Shown here piece by piece: positions 10,502-20,167 of a DNA stretch of 64,000 nucleotides (position 1 is its first letter; the number at the start of each line of letters is the position of its first letter). The notes beneath the pieces are model-generated. The model saw only the letters and a list, made by a program, of their open reading frames with translations. It was not told the DNA's origin and did no database searches. The stretch comes from Buchnera aphidicola (Muscaphis stroyani) (lineage in GTDB: Bacteria; Pseudomonadota; Gammaproteobacteria; Enterobacterales; Enterobacteriaceae), in contig NZ_CP034861.1 in assembly GCF_005080865.1 (NCBI RefSeq), positions 555,239 through 619,238 on the forward strand, in the 5' to 3' direction. Position numbers and translations under genes: made by a program.

Positions 10502-11179
10502 ATGAATAATATCAAATTAAATTTAAAATTATTAAAAAAAAATATACAAACCATCATTGAAAAAAAAAACCTTTTATCAAGTAAAATAAAAATTGTAGCA
10601 GTTAGTAAAAATCAAAGTATTGAAAAAATTAAAAAAGCCATCCTTTTGGGGCAAAACGATTTTGGAGAAAGTTACATTCAAGAAAGCATAAACAAAATAA
10701 AAAGGTTAAAAACAAATAAAAATATTAACTGGCATTTTATTGGCAAAATCCAATCTAATAAAGTTAAAAAAATAGCTAAATATTTTTCTTGGTGTCAAAC
10801 AATTGATCGAGAACGCATTGCTATTTTATTAAATCGTCATAGATCTCAATATTTAATTCCAATGAATGTACTTATGCAAATTAATATTTCACAAGAAAGC
10901 AGAAAAAATGGAATTGATATAAATGAGTACCATAAATTAGCCAAAACTATTTCTTTAATGCCTTATCTTAATTTTAGGGGAATTATGGCTATGCCTTCAA
11001 TTCAAAAAAATAATATTCATGCAGAAAAAGAATATAAAAAAATTCAAAGCATATTTAACGTATTAAAAAAAACATACGATTCTATAGACACCTTATCAGT
11101 GGGAACAAGTTCTGATATGGAAAATGCTTTAATCTTTAAAAGTAACATGCTAAGAATAGGTCGTTCTATTTTTAAATGA
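10502..11179 (+). CDS. yggS: Pyridoxal 5'-phosphate homeostasis protein
   Basis: PLP-binding TIM-barrel protein of the YggS/PROSC family, which buffers free PLP and affects amino-acid pools; it has no known catalytic activity. It has 225 residues (E. coli 234). The PLP lysine lies in IVAVSKNQ (about residues 31-38), then FGESYIQE, the WHFIGKIQSNK box, and the phosphate-binding SVGTSSDMENAL near the C-terminus. No obvious ribosome site precedes the ATG, consistent with read-through from ruvX. Order gshB-ruvX-yggS-hemW-trmB-mutY-yggX is the E. coli series with intermediates removed. Confidence 0.93.
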   Translation: MNNIKLNLKLLKKNIQTIIEKKNLLSSKIKIVAVSKNQSIEKIKKAILLGQNDFGESYIQESINKIKRLKTNKNINWHFIGKIQSNKVKKIAKYFSWCQTIDRERIAILLNRHRSQYLIPMNVLMQINISQESRKNGIDINEYHKLAKTISLMPYLNFRGIMAMPSIQKNNIHAEKEYKKIQSIFNVLKKTYDSIDTLSVGTSSDMENALIFKSNMLRIGRSIFK

Positions 11180-11257
11180 TTTATATTCATTTATTTGAAT
11201 AGAATCTTTTTTATCTTAAAATACACTTATTTTATTGACTTTATATAATACATTATT

Positions 11258-12388
11258 ATGTTTAAACTTCCCCCTATTAGTCTTTATATTCATATTCCTT
11301 GGTGTTTAAAAAAATGCGGATATTGCGATTTTACTTCATATGTTGATAAAAATACTCTACCAGAAAAACAATATATTAAACATTTACTAAAAGATTTTGA
11401 AAAAGACTTATCTTTAATTAACAATAGAAAAATTGGTACTATTTTTATAGGCGGCGGTACTCCTAGTTTGCTGAAATATGAATCTATCCAAGATTTAATT
11501 CAAGGTATAAAAAAAAGAACGTTTATCTCTAACAATATCGAAATCAGCATGGAAGCAAATCCAAGTACATTAGAATCTGAACGTTTTATTTATTATAAAA
11601 TGTCTGGAATTAACCGTTTTTCATTAGGAATTCAAACATTTCAATCAAGTTTTTTAAAAAAAATAGAAAGAACGTACAGTTCTAAAGAAGCTCATAAAGC
11701 TATAAAAATTATAAAAAAAATAAATTCAAATATAAATTTAGATTTGATGTATGGTTTACCAGGTCAATCAATAAAAGATGGATTATTAGACTTGAATTAT
11801 GCTATTAATTATGATCCTTCTCATATATCTTGGTATCAATTAACTATAGAACCTAATACGAGATTTTACCAAAAAAAACCAAAATTACCTGATGAAAATA
11901 TTGTTTTAAGTATATTAAAAAAAGGAAAAAAACTGCTTAAAGAATCAGGATATAAACAGTATGAAATTTCTTCATATTCAAAACCTAATTATCAATGCAA
12001 GCATAATCTTAATTATTGGAATTTTGGAGATTATATAGGAATAGGGTGCGGTGCGCACGGGAAGATTACTCAAAAAAATGGAAATATTATTAGAACCATT
12101 AAAAATAAAAACATGAATGATTTCTTAAGTGGTAAATATATTCATTCAGAACATAAAATTTCTATAAAAGATAGAACATTTGAATATTTTATGAATCTTT
12201 TTCGACTTTATCAGCCAGTTATAAAAAATCATTTTAGAGAAAGAACAAATATAAATGAAAAATATATTCAAAAAAAAATTGAAAAAGCAATAAAAAAAGG
12301 ATACTTAATTGAGACGTTTAATTCATGGAATACCACTGATCTTGGAAAAAATTTTCTTAACTCATTATTAAAAATTTTTTTATATTAA
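11258..12388 (+). CDS. hemW: Heme chaperone / radical SAM protein HemW
   Basis: Radical SAM protein related to HemN; in E. coli and Lactococcus it binds and transfers heme rather than oxidising coproporphyrinogen. It has 376 residues (E. coli 378). The cluster motif CLKKCGYCDF (CxxxCxxC) is at about residues 16-25, preceded by SLYIHIPW. IFIGGGTPSLL and the SAM-binding region follow, with the HemN C-terminal domain after. The canonical HemN extra cysteine is not visible, which favours HemW. The stop codon overlaps that of trmB by four bases on the opposite strand. Since hemC and hemD are also here, heme traffic seems to be retained. Confidence 0.92.
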   Translation: MFKLPPISLYIHIPWCLKKCGYCDFTSYVDKNTLPEKQYIKHLLKDFEKDLSLINNRKIGTIFIGGGTPSLLKYESIQDLIQGIKKRTFISNNIEISMEANPSTLESERFIYYKMSGINRFSLGIQTFQSSFLKKIERTYSSKEAHKAIKIIKKINSNINLDLMYGLPGQSIKDGLLDLNYAINYDPSHISWYQLTIEPNTRFYQKKPKLPDENIVLSILKKGKKLLKESGYKQYEISSYSKPNYQCKHNLNYWNFGDYIGIGCGAHGKITQKNGNIIRTIKNKNMNDFLSGKYIHSEHKISIKDRTFEYFMNLFRLYQPVIKNHFRERTNINEKYIQKKIEKAIKKGYLIETFNSWNTTDLGKNFLNSLLKIFLY

Positions 12389-13119
12389 ATAGAAAAATTA
12401 ATTGTTTTAGATTTAAACATTAAATCAAAAATATTTCGACCCAAAATACAACCTTTTTTCTCAAATTTAGTTATACTTCGAGAACACGGTCGATCAATAA
12501 AATTATTTTGTTTCGATAAATTTAAATATGTATTAATCGATTTGATTTCATCTAATATGTAATAAGCATATTCTTCTGAATCAGTAGCAATATGCAAAAT
12601 ACCATTAGCAACTAATTTTCTTGAAATTTTTTTCAAAAAATTTTTTTTTATCATTCGTCTTTTTTTATGACGTTTTTTATGCCACGGATCTGGAAAAAAA
12701 ATTTGCACCATAGACAGAGTATTATCTGAAATCATTGCATTGATCACTTCAACTGCATCATGATATATAATCTTTAAATTCTTGATTCCAGAAGAATAAA
12801 TATTGTTTAAACAAGTCCCTATACCTGATTTATAAACTTCAATGCCTAAAAAATTTTTATCAGGAAAATTCATTGCTGTTTCAACTAAAGACTGACCTGA
12901 ACCAAATCCTATCTCCAAAACAATTGGAGCGTGTCTATTAAAAACAGAAAATAAATTTAATGGTTTTAATTGAAAATCAACTCCAATCAGTGACCAATAA
13001 TTTTTAATTGCTAATGACTGAGAACGAGTGATTCTTCCTGTTCGACAAATAAAGCTACGTATTTTTCTTAAAAAAATGCCATCACAATTATATTCAGGAG
13101 TTAAAATTTTATGTTTCAT
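12385..13119 (-). CDS. trmB: tRNA (guanine-N7-)-methyltransferase
   Basis: Makes m7G46 in the variable loop of tRNAs with S-adenosylmethionine. It has 244 residues from the ATG at 13119 (E. coli 239). ILTPEYNCDG and RSFICRTGRITRSQ match the E. coli N-terminus. The SAM motif is VLEIGFGSGQSL and the tRNA/base site lies in FFPDPWHKKRHKKRR. The frame stays open 20 codons upstream to 13179, but those residues have no counterpart and neither start has a clear ribosome site. Convergent with hemW, overlapping by four bases. Confidence 0.92.
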   Translation of the reverse strand: MKHKILTPEYNCDGIFLRKIRSFICRTGRITRSQSLAIKNYWSLIGVDFQLKPLNLFSVFNRHAPIVLEIGFGSGQSLVETAMNFPDKNFLGIEVYKSGIGTCLNNIYSSGIKNLKIIYHDAVEVINAMISDNTLSMVQIFFPDPWHKKRHKKRRMIKKNFLKKISRKLVANGILHIATDSEEYAYYILDEIKSINTYLNLSKQNNFIDRPCSRSITKFEKKGCILGRNIFDLMFKSKTINFSI

Positions 13120-13226
13120 TTGAATAATTAATTTTATAGTATTAAAGAAATTATTGAGAACTTTATTATTAAAACACATTACATTAAATATTATAACAAC
13201 TATTTTAATAAGTAATAGGAAATATT

Positions 13227-14276
13227 ATGATTGTTCATATTTCTTCGCAATTGATTGTTAACTGGTATCATCAATACGGAAGAAAAAATTTACCATGGCA
13301 AATAAATAAAACACTATATACAGTTTGGATATCTGAAATTATGCTTCAACAAACTTCGGTTAAAACTGTTATTCCATATTTTCAAAAATTTTTATTAAGA
13401 TTTCCTAACATAAAAATCTTGAATAATGCATCATTAGATGAAATATTATACTTATGGAGCGGTCTAGGGTATTATAGTAGAGCTAGAAATATATATAAAA
13501 CATCAAAAATTATCGAAAAAGAATTTAAAGGGCAATTTCCAGACCAATTTTCAGATGTAATAAAATTGCCTGGTATAGGAAAATCTACAGCAGGTGCAAT
13601 TTTGTCGTTATCATTAAATTATTTTTATTCTATTTTAGATGGAAATGTAAAAAGAATTTTAATTAGATATTATAATATAATGAACGATCTCACAAAAAAC
13701 AAAATGGAAAAAAAACTATGGAATTTAATTGAACTAATTACTCCGATACATCATACCGGTAAGTTCAATCAGGCTATGATGGATATTGGATCACTAATTT
13801 GTACACCTTTAATTCCAAAATGCAGCTTGTGTCCAATAAAAAAAACGTGTGTATCTTTTCGAAAAAATAATTGGAAAAAAACTTCTTTTAAAACATCAAA
13901 AACAAAACATTTACAAAAAGAATCTTGGTTTGTTTTAATTGAATTTAATAATACCTTTTGGATGAATCAAAACATTAATAAATTAATTTGGAAAAATTTG
14001 TTTTATTTTCCAAATTTTATAAATGAATCAGAAATGTTAAATTGGTTAAAAGCAAAAAAAATAAATATAAAAAAAATCAAAAAAATGCCATCATTTTTTC
14101 ATAAATTTAGTCATTTTACACTGAATATTCATCCTATTTTAATTAACTTATCTTTTTTTGAACATTCTTTTTTCTTAAGTAACAACGAAAAAGGAATTTG
14201 GTTTAATAAACAAAAACCTCAGCACATTGGTTTACCTAAAGCAGTTCAAAAAATGCTTGATTTTTTAAAAAAATAA
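13227..14276 (+). CDS. mutY: Adenine DNA glycosylase
   Basis: Removes adenine mispaired with 8-oxoguanine or guanine, preventing G:C to T:A changes. It has 349 residues (E. coli 350). The helix-hairpin-helix lies in [13 protein letters not shown] with the catalytic aspartate in SILDGNVKR. The 4Fe-4S ligands are in [17 protein letters not shown] (C-x6-C-x2-C-x5-C) at about residues 192-208, and a C-terminal NUDIX-like recognition domain follows. AGGA lies upstream of the ATG. Followed closely by yggX, as in E. coli. Its retention is notable where mutL has been lost from its ancestral place (see the 27812-28260 spacer). Confidence 0.95.
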   Translation: MIVHISSQLIVNWYHQYGRKNLPWQINKTLYTVWISEIMLQQTSVKTVIPYFQKFLLRFPNIKILNNASLDEILYLWSGLGYYSRARNIYKTSKIIEKEFKGQFPDQFSDVIKLPGIGKSTAGAILSLSLNYFYSILDGNVKRILIRYYNIMNDLTKNKMEKKLWNLIELITPIHHTGKFNQAMMDIGSLICTPLIPKCSLCPIKKTCVSFRKNNWKKTSFKTSKTKHLQKESWFVLIEFNNTFWMNQNINKLIWKNLFYFPNFINESEMLNWLKAKKINIKKIKKMPSFFHKFSHFTLNIHPILINLSFFEHSFFLSNNEKGIWFNKQKPQHIGLPKAVQKMLDFLKK

Positions 14277-14304
14277 ATTTAAATTAAGAGACAATATAAA
14301 AATT

Positions 14305-14541
14305 ATGAATCGTTTAATTTTTTGTGTATTTTTAAAAAAAGAATCTGAAAAACAAGATTTTCAACCATATCCAGGCGAATTAGGAAAAAAAATTTACAAT
14401 AAAATTTCAAAAATAGCATGGAATAAATGGATTTCTAGACAAACTATACTAATTAATGAAAAAAAACTTAATATGTTCAATCAATCAGATCGAAAAATAT
14501 TGGAAACACAAATGAAACTTTTTTTGTTTAAAGAAAAATAA
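14305..14541 (+). CDS. yggX: Fe(2+)-trafficking protein
   Basis: Small protein linked to oxidative protection of Fe-S clusters and iron traffic. It has 78 residues (E. coli 91). It starts [14 protein letters not shown] with the conserved Cys7, then [16 protein letters not shown] and [11 protein letters not shown]. The last dozen residues of the E. coli protein are absent. The gene follows mutY after 28 bases, the ancestral pair, which fits a shared role in protecting the MutY cluster (inference from the E. coli arrangement). Confidence 0.93.
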   Translation: MNRLIFCVFLKKESEKQDFQPYPGELGKKIYNKISKIAWNKWISRQTILINEKKLNMFNQSDRKILETQMKLFLFKEK

Positions 14542-14616
14542 ATTGCATTTAAATTAAATTAACAAAAAATTATTTTATACACAAATTTATACTTTTTAAA
14601 TTCTAAAAAAAATCTA

Positions 14617-15396
14617 TTGTTTATATTTGATTCGGGTGTAGGCGGATTGTCTGTATTAAATAACATAAAAAAAATATTACCGAATACATCTTATATTTAC
14701 ATGTTAGATAATCAATTTTTTCCTTATGGAAATAAAGGAGAAATTTTTATTATTAAAAGAAGTATAAAAATTATAAAAAAAATAAAAAAAATTTACCCTA
14801 TTAAAATAATAATAATAGCTTGTAATACAATCAGTACTATAAGTTTAAATATTTTAAAAAAAAAATTTAACATTCCTATTATTGGAGTATTGCCTTCAAT
14901 AAAACCAGCTATTCATGCCAAACAAAATAAATTTATTGGATTAATAGCCACTCCAGCAACTATTAATTCTAAATATGTTCAAAAAATACTTTTTCAACAC
15001 TCTAATTATAACATAAATGTTATCGCTACAAATAAACTAGCTAAAATAGCTGAAAAAAAAATAAGAAAAAATTATATTAATGATGCTGATTTAAGGCGTA
15101 TTTTTTATCCATGGATTTATTTTTATCAAAAGATAGATACAATTATACTAGGATGCACTCATTTTTCGATTTTAAAAAAAGAAATTGAAAAAATTTTAAA
15201 AAAGAAAATTAAATTTATTCATCCAGAAAATGCTCTTTGCTTTCACATAAAAAAATATTCTAAAATGATAATTAAAGATCAAAAAATAAAAAAAAATATT
15301 TTTTTTTATTCTGAAAAAAATTATCAATTAATTAAATTGATGGATGCTTTAAAAAAATACAAATTTAAACATATAAAATATATTAATTTAAATTAA
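14617..15396 (+). CDS. murI: Glutamate racemase
   Basis: Makes D-glutamate for murein by cofactor-free racemisation with two cysteines. It has 259 residues from the TTG at 14617 (E. coli 285, whose extra residues are mostly N-terminal). FDSGVGGLSVL, the first cysteine in IIACNTIST and the second in ILGCTHFS are all present. There is no ATG anywhere in the open frame, which begins after the stop at 14560; only TTG 14617 or ATT-type codons are available, and no ribosome site is clear. It contains an in-frame A10 run at 14856-14865. It overlaps the 3' end of the convergent sbcB by nine bases. Confidence 0.9.
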   Translation: MFIFDSGVGGLSVLNNIKKILPNTSYIYMLDNQFFPYGNKGEIFIIKRSIKIIKKIKKIYPIKIIIIACNTISTISLNILKKKFNIPIIGVLPSIKPAIHAKQNKFIGLIATPATINSKYVQKILFQHSNYNINVIATNKLAKIAEKKIRKNYINDADLRRIFYPWIYFYQKIDTIILGCTHFSILKKEIEKILKKKIKFIHPENALCFHIKKYSKMIIKDQKIKKNIFFYSEKNYQLIKLMDALKKYKFKHIKYINLN

Positions 15397-16839
15397 TTTT
15401 TTATTAAATTTTTTAGAAATACTTATTACATAATCTAATAAATCATTTATTAATTTAATCTTTTTTTGATCTAAGGCATGCTCATGCAGCAAGCGTTTTA
15501 TTTTTATCATGTATTCTTTTAAAGAATTTTTATTAAAAATTTTTATACAATGATCAAACCATATTTTTTTTTCAACTTCATTTAATGTATATAAAAAATT
15601 TCGGGCACGATAACGGAAAAAAAGTTCATTTAAACGAGCGTCCCTAAAATTCAAATTGAGATTTTTTAAATTCAATGGTTTAGTATTTCTTACGATTTTA
15701 ATTAAATTTTTATCATAAGAACTGAAAAAAGAATCATATATTTTTAAATCAACGTTTTCTGTCTGTTCTGCATTATGTTTATAAGAAAATAAAATTTTGA
15801 TCTTTTGGAAAATAAAATTATTTTTTTTTATTAAACTTATATTTTTATTATATAAATTATAATCAAAATTCAATCTTTCAAAATCTTTTTTGCGCATAAT
15901 TTTCATTGTAGATAATATAGGGCATCGATTAAGATAAACCAATACTATTCCTAGATTAAAAAAATTCTTAATAGAAGTATTAAGTAATTTTTTTTTAAAT
16001 AAGGATATAAGTTCTTCAATGTGCTCGCTTAATAAATCAATAGAAATAAATATATTAGGATTTTTTTCATGTAAAATTATAGGAAGTATGCAGCTAAAAT
16101 TGTGACGAATAGATCCAAAAAAACTTGAAACATAAACTATAGGATTAAGCTTTTCCGAATTTAAAAATGAATAAATGTTATTTTTTTTTCTATATTGAAA
16201 AAAAAAGTTAAATAATTTATTTTTTTTATTTTTAATGAGTCTTGCTATTTCAATTGTTGCATACACGTCTGATGCGGCATCATGAGCATGAGTATGAATA
16301 ATACCATTTGCTTTTGTTAAGTCAGATAATTTAAAACTAGTCAAACCTAGATTATTTTTTGGCCATTGAATTCCACTTGGTCTTAATGCGTAGCATGCTC
16401 TTAATATATTTAATAAATCCCATCGGGAATTTCCATTTTTCCAACTCCATTCATAGGGTTCAAAAAAATTTCGATAAAATAAGTTTCTTGTAATTTCATC
16501 ATCAAAATTAATATTGTTATATCCTATGATGCAAGTATTTGGTTTTTTTAAAATATTATATATTTTTCTAGAAAAATTGTATTCATTTGTTCCGTATTCT
16601 TTCGTACGTTGAGGAGTAATTTCGGTTATTAAAATAGAAGAAGGATCTGGCAAATAGTCATCTGGTGGAAAACAATAAAAACATTGAGGATCATCTATAA
16701 TATTTAAATTTATATCTGTTCTGATACATGCAAATTGAGCGGCTTTGTCTAAAGCAGTATCTGTCCCAAAAGTTTCATAATCATAAAATAAAAAAGTAGA
16801 TAAATTTTTAAGATGATTATTTTTTGTGATATAGTTCAT
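15388..16839 (-). CDS. sbcB: Exodeoxyribonuclease I
   Basis: Processive 3'-5' exonuclease on single-stranded DNA, stimulated by the SSB C-terminal tip. It has 483 residues (E. coli 475). It is a DEDDh nuclease: the first acid pair lies in FLFYDYETFGTD at about residues 16-27, NINFDDEITRN carries the second, and HDAASDVYATI the last. The SH3-like and helical C-terminal domains are recognisable but strongly A+T-drifted. It is divergent from tmaR. In E. coli sbcB and yeeX/tmaR also lie a few genes apart. Confidence 0.94.
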   Translation of the reverse strand: MNYITKNNHLKNLSTFLFYDYETFGTDTALDKAAQFACIRTDINLNIIDDPQCFYCFPPDDYLPDPSSILITEITPQRTKEYGTNEYNFSRKIYNILKKPNTCIIGYNNINFDDEITRNLFYRNFFEPYEWSWKNGNSRWDLLNILRACYALRPSGIQWPKNNLGLTSFKLSDLTKANGIIHTHAHDAASDVYATIEIARLIKNKKNKLFNFFFQYRKKNNIYSFLNSEKLNPIVYVSSFFGSIRHNFSCILPIILHEKNPNIFISIDLLSEHIEELISLFKKKLLNTSIKNFFNLGIVLVYLNRCPILSTMKIMRKKDFERLNFDYNLYNKNISLIKKNNFIFQKIKILFSYKHNAEQTENVDLKIYDSFFSSYDKNLIKIVRNTKPLNLKNLNLNFRDARLNELFFRYRARNFLYTLNEVEKKIWFDHCIKIFNKNSLKEYMIKIKRLLHEHALDQKKIKLINDLLDYVISISKKFNKKLI

Positions 16840-16955
16840 AATTATTTTAATTAATAATTAATTATTAAGCTCCTTAAATATCGGTTTAATAAAATAAATA
16901 TTATGTGTTTTAAAAAATTATTAAATAATGTATTTCAAAAAAAAGGATTTTTAAT

Positions 16956-17264
16956 ATGACTGAAACTAAAAAATCATTTAAAAATGTATTAGAATTTGTA
17001 CATATGTTTCGAAGAAAAAACAAAATAAAAAGAGAAATATCTGATGTTGAAAAAAAAATTAGAGATAATCAAAAAAGAATATTATTACTTAATAACTTGA
17101 AACAATATATTACTCCAAAAACAAACTATGAAGAAATTTTAAAAATTATTTCTACGATGAAAAGTGACTATGAAGATCGAGTGGATGATTATATTATGAA
17201 AAGTGCAGAATTATCGTCTGAAAAAAGAAAAATATCAAAAAATTTAAAATTAATTGCAGATTAA
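16956..17264 (+). CDS. tmaR: PTS regulator TmaR (YeeX, UPF0265)
   Basis: Small coiled-coil protein; in E. coli it forms polar clusters that sequester PTS enzyme I and tune sugar uptake. The 102 residues match YeeX (109) over the whole length, with the blocks [30 protein letters not shown] and [15 protein letters not shown] nearly identical. It is lysine-rich and almost wholly helical. An AAGGA ribosome site lies upstream. Because this genome keeps a PTS permease (mtlA), retention of a PTS organiser makes sense, but that link is inference. Confidence 0.92.
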   Translation: MTETKKSFKNVLEFVHMFRRKNKIKREISDVEKKIRDNQKRILLLNNLKQYITPKTNYEEILKIISTMKSDYEDRVDDYIMKSAELSSEKRKISKNLKLIAD

Positions 17265-17301
17265 ATTAATAATACTTTATTTTTTTAATTTAATCAATTA
17301 T

Positions 17302-17374
17302 CTCCTCTGACTGGATTCGAACCAGTGACATACGGATTAACAGTCCGCCGTTCTGCCAGCTGAACTACAGAGGA
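17302..17374 (-). tRNA. tRNA-Asn (GUU)
   Basis: The minus strand folds as a full cloverleaf: acceptor TCCTCTG/CAGAGGA with discriminator G, anticodon loop CTGTTAA giving GUU, and T-loop GGTTCGAATCC. It is nearly identical to E. coli tRNA-Asn. 73 bases; CCA is not encoded. Confidence 0.96.
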
Positions 17375-17516
17375 ATATTAATATATATATCAAATTTTTA
17401 TACGTCTGTCAATTAGATATTGAAAGAAAAAAAATTTTAAAAACTATAAAATTTATTAAAAGAAATCTAGATTATTATAAAAAATTGATTTAATATAAAG
17501 ATATTAAAATAATTAA

Positions 17517-17589
17517 GGCCCCTTAGCTCAGAGGTAAGAGCAGGCGACTCATAATCGCTTGGTCGCTGGTTCAAATCCAGCAGGGGCCA
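17517..17589 (+). tRNA. tRNA-Ile2 (CAU, lysidine-modified type)
   Basis: Cloverleaf with acceptor GGCCCCT/AGGGGCC, discriminator A and loop CTCATAA (anticodon CAU). The body, including GCAGGCGACTCATAATCGC and the T arm GCTGGTTCAAATCCAGC, is nearly identical to the E. coli ileX product and unlike either methionine tRNA. Its C34 should therefore be converted to lysidine by TilS so that it reads AUA as isoleucine. 73 bases, no encoded CCA. An automated call of tRNA-Met would be wrong. Confidence 0.9.
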
Positions 17590-17728
17590 AAAAATTCTAT
17601 TAAATTAAGTTAACAATGATATTAATTTAAAATTAACAAAAAATTTTTAAATAAATATATTATATATCTTAATAAAATTTTAATCAGTACAATTGTTTTA
17701 AATTTTTATTAATCAGGATTTAATTTTT

Positions 17729-18373
17729 ATGGAATGGAAAAAAGAATTCATTGATTTTTCTTTTAAAAAAAAAGTATTAAAATTTGGAAAATTTATCTTA
17801 AAATCAGGAAGAACTAGTCCTTATTTTTTTAATTCTGGAACACTTTCTAGTGGAAAAGACATTAATAAAATTGGTTTGTTTTATGCACATTCCATAATTC
17901 ATTCTAAAATAAAATTTAATGTATTATTTGGTCCTGCTTATAAAGGAATTCCTATTGTAGTAGCCACTGCTATCGCACTAAAAAATTACTATAATCTTAA
18001 TATTCCTTATTCTTTTAATAGAAAAGAACAAAAAAAATATGGAGAAAAAGGAGATATAATTGGCTCTCAAATTAAAAATAAAAAAATTATTATTTTAGAT
18101 GATGTAGTAACTTCAGGAAAAGCTTTAAATAATTCTATTCAAATTATTGAAAAAAAAGAAGCAAAAATATCCTCTGTATTTGTATTGCTAGATAGAAAAG
18201 AAAAAGGAGAGAGAAATTTTTATGAATTAAAAAATTTTAAAAATAAAAAAAAATATAAAATTATTTCTATGATTACAATTACAGATCTAATTTCATACAT
18301 TTTAGAAAAAAAAGAACTCCATCAATATCTATCTATGTTGATACAATATCGTAAAAAATACGGAATTAGTTAA
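17729..18373 (+). CDS. pyrE: Orotate phosphoribosyltransferase
   Basis: Couples orotate to PRPP to make orotidine-5'-phosphate in de novo UMP synthesis. It has 214 residues (E. coli 213). LKSGRTSPYFFNSG near residue 27 and the PRPP loop IIILDDVVTSGKAL at about residue 118 are present, as is FGPAYKGIP. CAGGA lies upstream of the ATG. Convergent with dut (13-base gap). In E. coli dut-slmA-pyrE are neighbours, so only slmA has been lost. Confidence 0.95.
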   Translation: MEWKKEFIDFSFKKKVLKFGKFILKSGRTSPYFFNSGTLSSGKDINKIGLFYAHSIIHSKIKFNVLFGPAYKGIPIVVATAIALKNYYNLNIPYSFNRKEQKKYGEKGDIIGSQIKNKKIIILDDVVTSGKALNNSIQIIEKKEAKISSVFVLLDRKEKGERNFYELKNFKNKKKYKIISMITITDLISYILEKKELHQYLSMLIQYRKKYGIS

Positions 18374-18386
18374 AAAGTAATTGACT

Positions 18387-18839
18387 TTATACTCCAGAAT
18401 GACCAAAACCTTTATCAAAACGAGAAGTTTTATTAAAATCTTTAACAATTTTAAATTTTGCTTTAATAATTGGCACAAAAATAATTTGAGCAATTCTATC
18501 ATAAGGATTAATAAAAAAATCTTTTTTACTTCGATTCCAAAGAGATACCATTAATTGCCCTTGATAATCAGAATCAATTACTCCAACTGTATTTCCCAAA
18601 ATAATTCCTTTGTAATGACCCAAACCAGAACGCGGCAGGATAAGTGCTGTAATATTAGGTTTTTCAATATAAATTGCGACACCAGTAGGAACTAAAATAG
18701 TTTCTTTGGAAACTAATTTTATTTTTTTTTCAATACATGCTCTTAAATCTAATCCAGATGATCCTAAAGTTTCATAAATAGGTAAAAGAAAATTTTTTTT
18801 TATATACGGATCTAAAATTTTGATTTTAATATTATTCAT
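18387..18839 (-). CDS. dut: dUTP diphosphatase
   Basis: Trimeric dUTPase that converts dUTP to dUMP, keeping uracil out of DNA and providing the dTMP precursor. It has 150 residues from the ATG at 18839 (E. coli 152). The five family motifs are visible: GLDLRA, LPRSGLGHYKGI, GVIDSDYQGQL, RIAQIIFVP and the C-terminal arm RFDKGFGHSGV. The frame stays open upstream to 18890, overlapping cysQ, but those hydrophobic residues are not conserved. It follows cysQ by 32 bases on the same strand. Confidence 0.95.
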   Translation of the reverse strand: MNNIKIKILDPYIKKNFLLPIYETLGSSGLDLRACIEKKIKLVSKETILVPTGVAIYIEKPNITALILPRSGLGHYKGIILGNTVGVIDSDYQGQLMVSLWNRSKKDFFINPYDRIAQIIFVPIIKAKFKIVKDFNKTSRFDKGFGHSGV

Positions 18840-18871
18840 AATACTACTTTTAAAAATATTTTTTAAGAAAA

Positions 18872-19621
18872 TTATGATGATAGAACACAAAAGCCGGAAT
18901 TTTTAAAAGAATTAGAAGTTGATATTAAATAATTCAATTTTTTTCCTTTCCATGTTCTAACTTGCCCTCCAGCTGCTGAAACAATCACGCTACCAGCAGC
19001 AGTATCCCATATATTTGTATTGCCAAAACGAGGATAAATTTGCGCTTTTCCTTCTGCAATTAAACAAAATTTTAAAGATGATCCTATTTTTAAAATTTTA
19101 TAATTCTTTAATTTTTTTAGATAACTATTTAATTCTACGTCAGGATGTGATCGACTGATAACTACAACAGGTATTTTAGAATTAGATACATGAATTTCTT
19201 TTTCATAACTGTTATTTATTGACTTCCAGGATTTTTTACTATCAGAATAGTATAATACTTTAGAAAAAGGAACATATATTACTCCTAAAGTAGGTTTTCC
19301 ATTTTTAATTAGACTAATATTGACAGTAAATTCTCCATTTTTTTTTAAAAATTCTTTAGTTCCATCTATTGGATCAATTAGCCAATAAGTTTTATATCCT
19401 TTGATCATCTTTAAATTATAAAATCCTTCTTCGGACACTATTGGAATATTAGGAGTTATTAATAACAATTTTTTATAAATTATTTCATGAGCTTCATGAT
19501 CTGCATTAGTCACTGGAGTATTATCTAATTTATAAAATTTATATGTTAATTTTTTAGAGAAATAAAGCTTCATGATGTGATTGCCTGCATCACGTGCCAA
19601 TTGACAAATGTGTTTCAACAT
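18872..19621 (-). CDS. cysQ: 3'(2'),5'-bisphosphate nucleotidase
   Basis: Mg-dependent phosphatase that removes the 3' phosphate of adenosine 3',5'-bisphosphate, the by-product of PAPS reduction and of ACP phosphopantetheinylation. It has 249 residues (E. coli 246). Inositol-monophosphatase motifs are clear: PIVSEEG, WLIDPIDGTKEF and NIWDTAAGSVIV. Presence fits a lineage that keeps sulfate assimilation or at least needs pAp removal; the window alone cannot decide. It lies between rplI and dut on the minus strand, a reduced version of the E. coli rplI-cysQ neighbourhood. Confidence 0.94.
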   Translation of the reverse strand: MLKHICQLARDAGNHIMKLYFSKKLTYKFYKLDNTPVTNADHEAHEIIYKKLLLITPNIPIVSEEGFYNLKMIKGYKTYWLIDPIDGTKEFLKKNGEFTVNISLIKNGKPTLGVIYVPFSKVLYYSDSKKSWKSINNSYEKEIHVSNSKIPVVVISRSHPDVELNSYLKKLKNYKILKIGSSLKFCLIAEGKAQIYPRFGNTNIWDTAAGSVIVSAAGGQVRTWKGKKLNYLISTSNSFKNSGFCVLSS

Positions 19622-19673
19622 ACTAAAACATCCATTTCAGACATTATAAATTATTAATTAGAATCTCTAAATA

Positions 19674-20126
19674 TCAATTTTTATCAATAATGTTTACTAA
19701 AAAATCTATATGCACTTCATGATGAAGTTGAAGAACAATTGAATGTTTTCCAATTTTTCGAAGTGCACCATGCGGTAATCGAATCTCTTTCTTGTTTATT
19801 TTTATGCCTAATAATGAAAATTCTTTTATAATATGCCTAATTCCTACTGATCCAAAAATTTTTCCTTCTTTTCCTGATTTTGATAAAATAGTTATAGATT
19901 TTATTAATTTAATTTTTTCTGCTCTGGATTGTGCTATAATTAATTTGCTAATATTTTCTTGTTCTAGAGCAATTTTTTGAGCTTTAAAAGAATTTACATT
20001 TTCTTTATTAGCTAAAATAGCTTTTCCTTTCGGAATTAAATAATTTCTAGCATATCCAGATTTTACATTTACAATGCACCCGGAATCACCTAATTTATAC
20101 ATCTTTGATAAAAGAATAACTTCCAT
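19674..20126 (-). CDS. rplI: 50S ribosomal protein L9
   Basis: Two-domain protein bound near the L1 stalk of the large subunit. It has 150 residues (E. coli 149). The N-terminal domain begins MEVILLSKMYKLGDSGCIV and includes the signature GYARNYLIPKGKA. A long central helix (about residues 45-75) joins the C-terminal domain, which carries GKIFGSVG. Last gene of the rpsF-rpsR-rplI group, 41 bases after rpsR. Confidence 0.96.
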   Translation of the reverse strand: MEVILLSKMYKLGDSGCIVNVKSGYARNYLIPKGKAILANKENVNSFKAQKIALEQENISKLIIAQSRAEKIKLIKSITILSKSGKEGKIFGSVGIRHIIKEFSLLGIKINKKEIRLPHGALRKIGKHSIVLQLHHEVHIDFLVNIIDKN

Positions 20127-20167
20127 TATATTTTATCTCTTTTTATTAAACATAAAACAATTTATTG

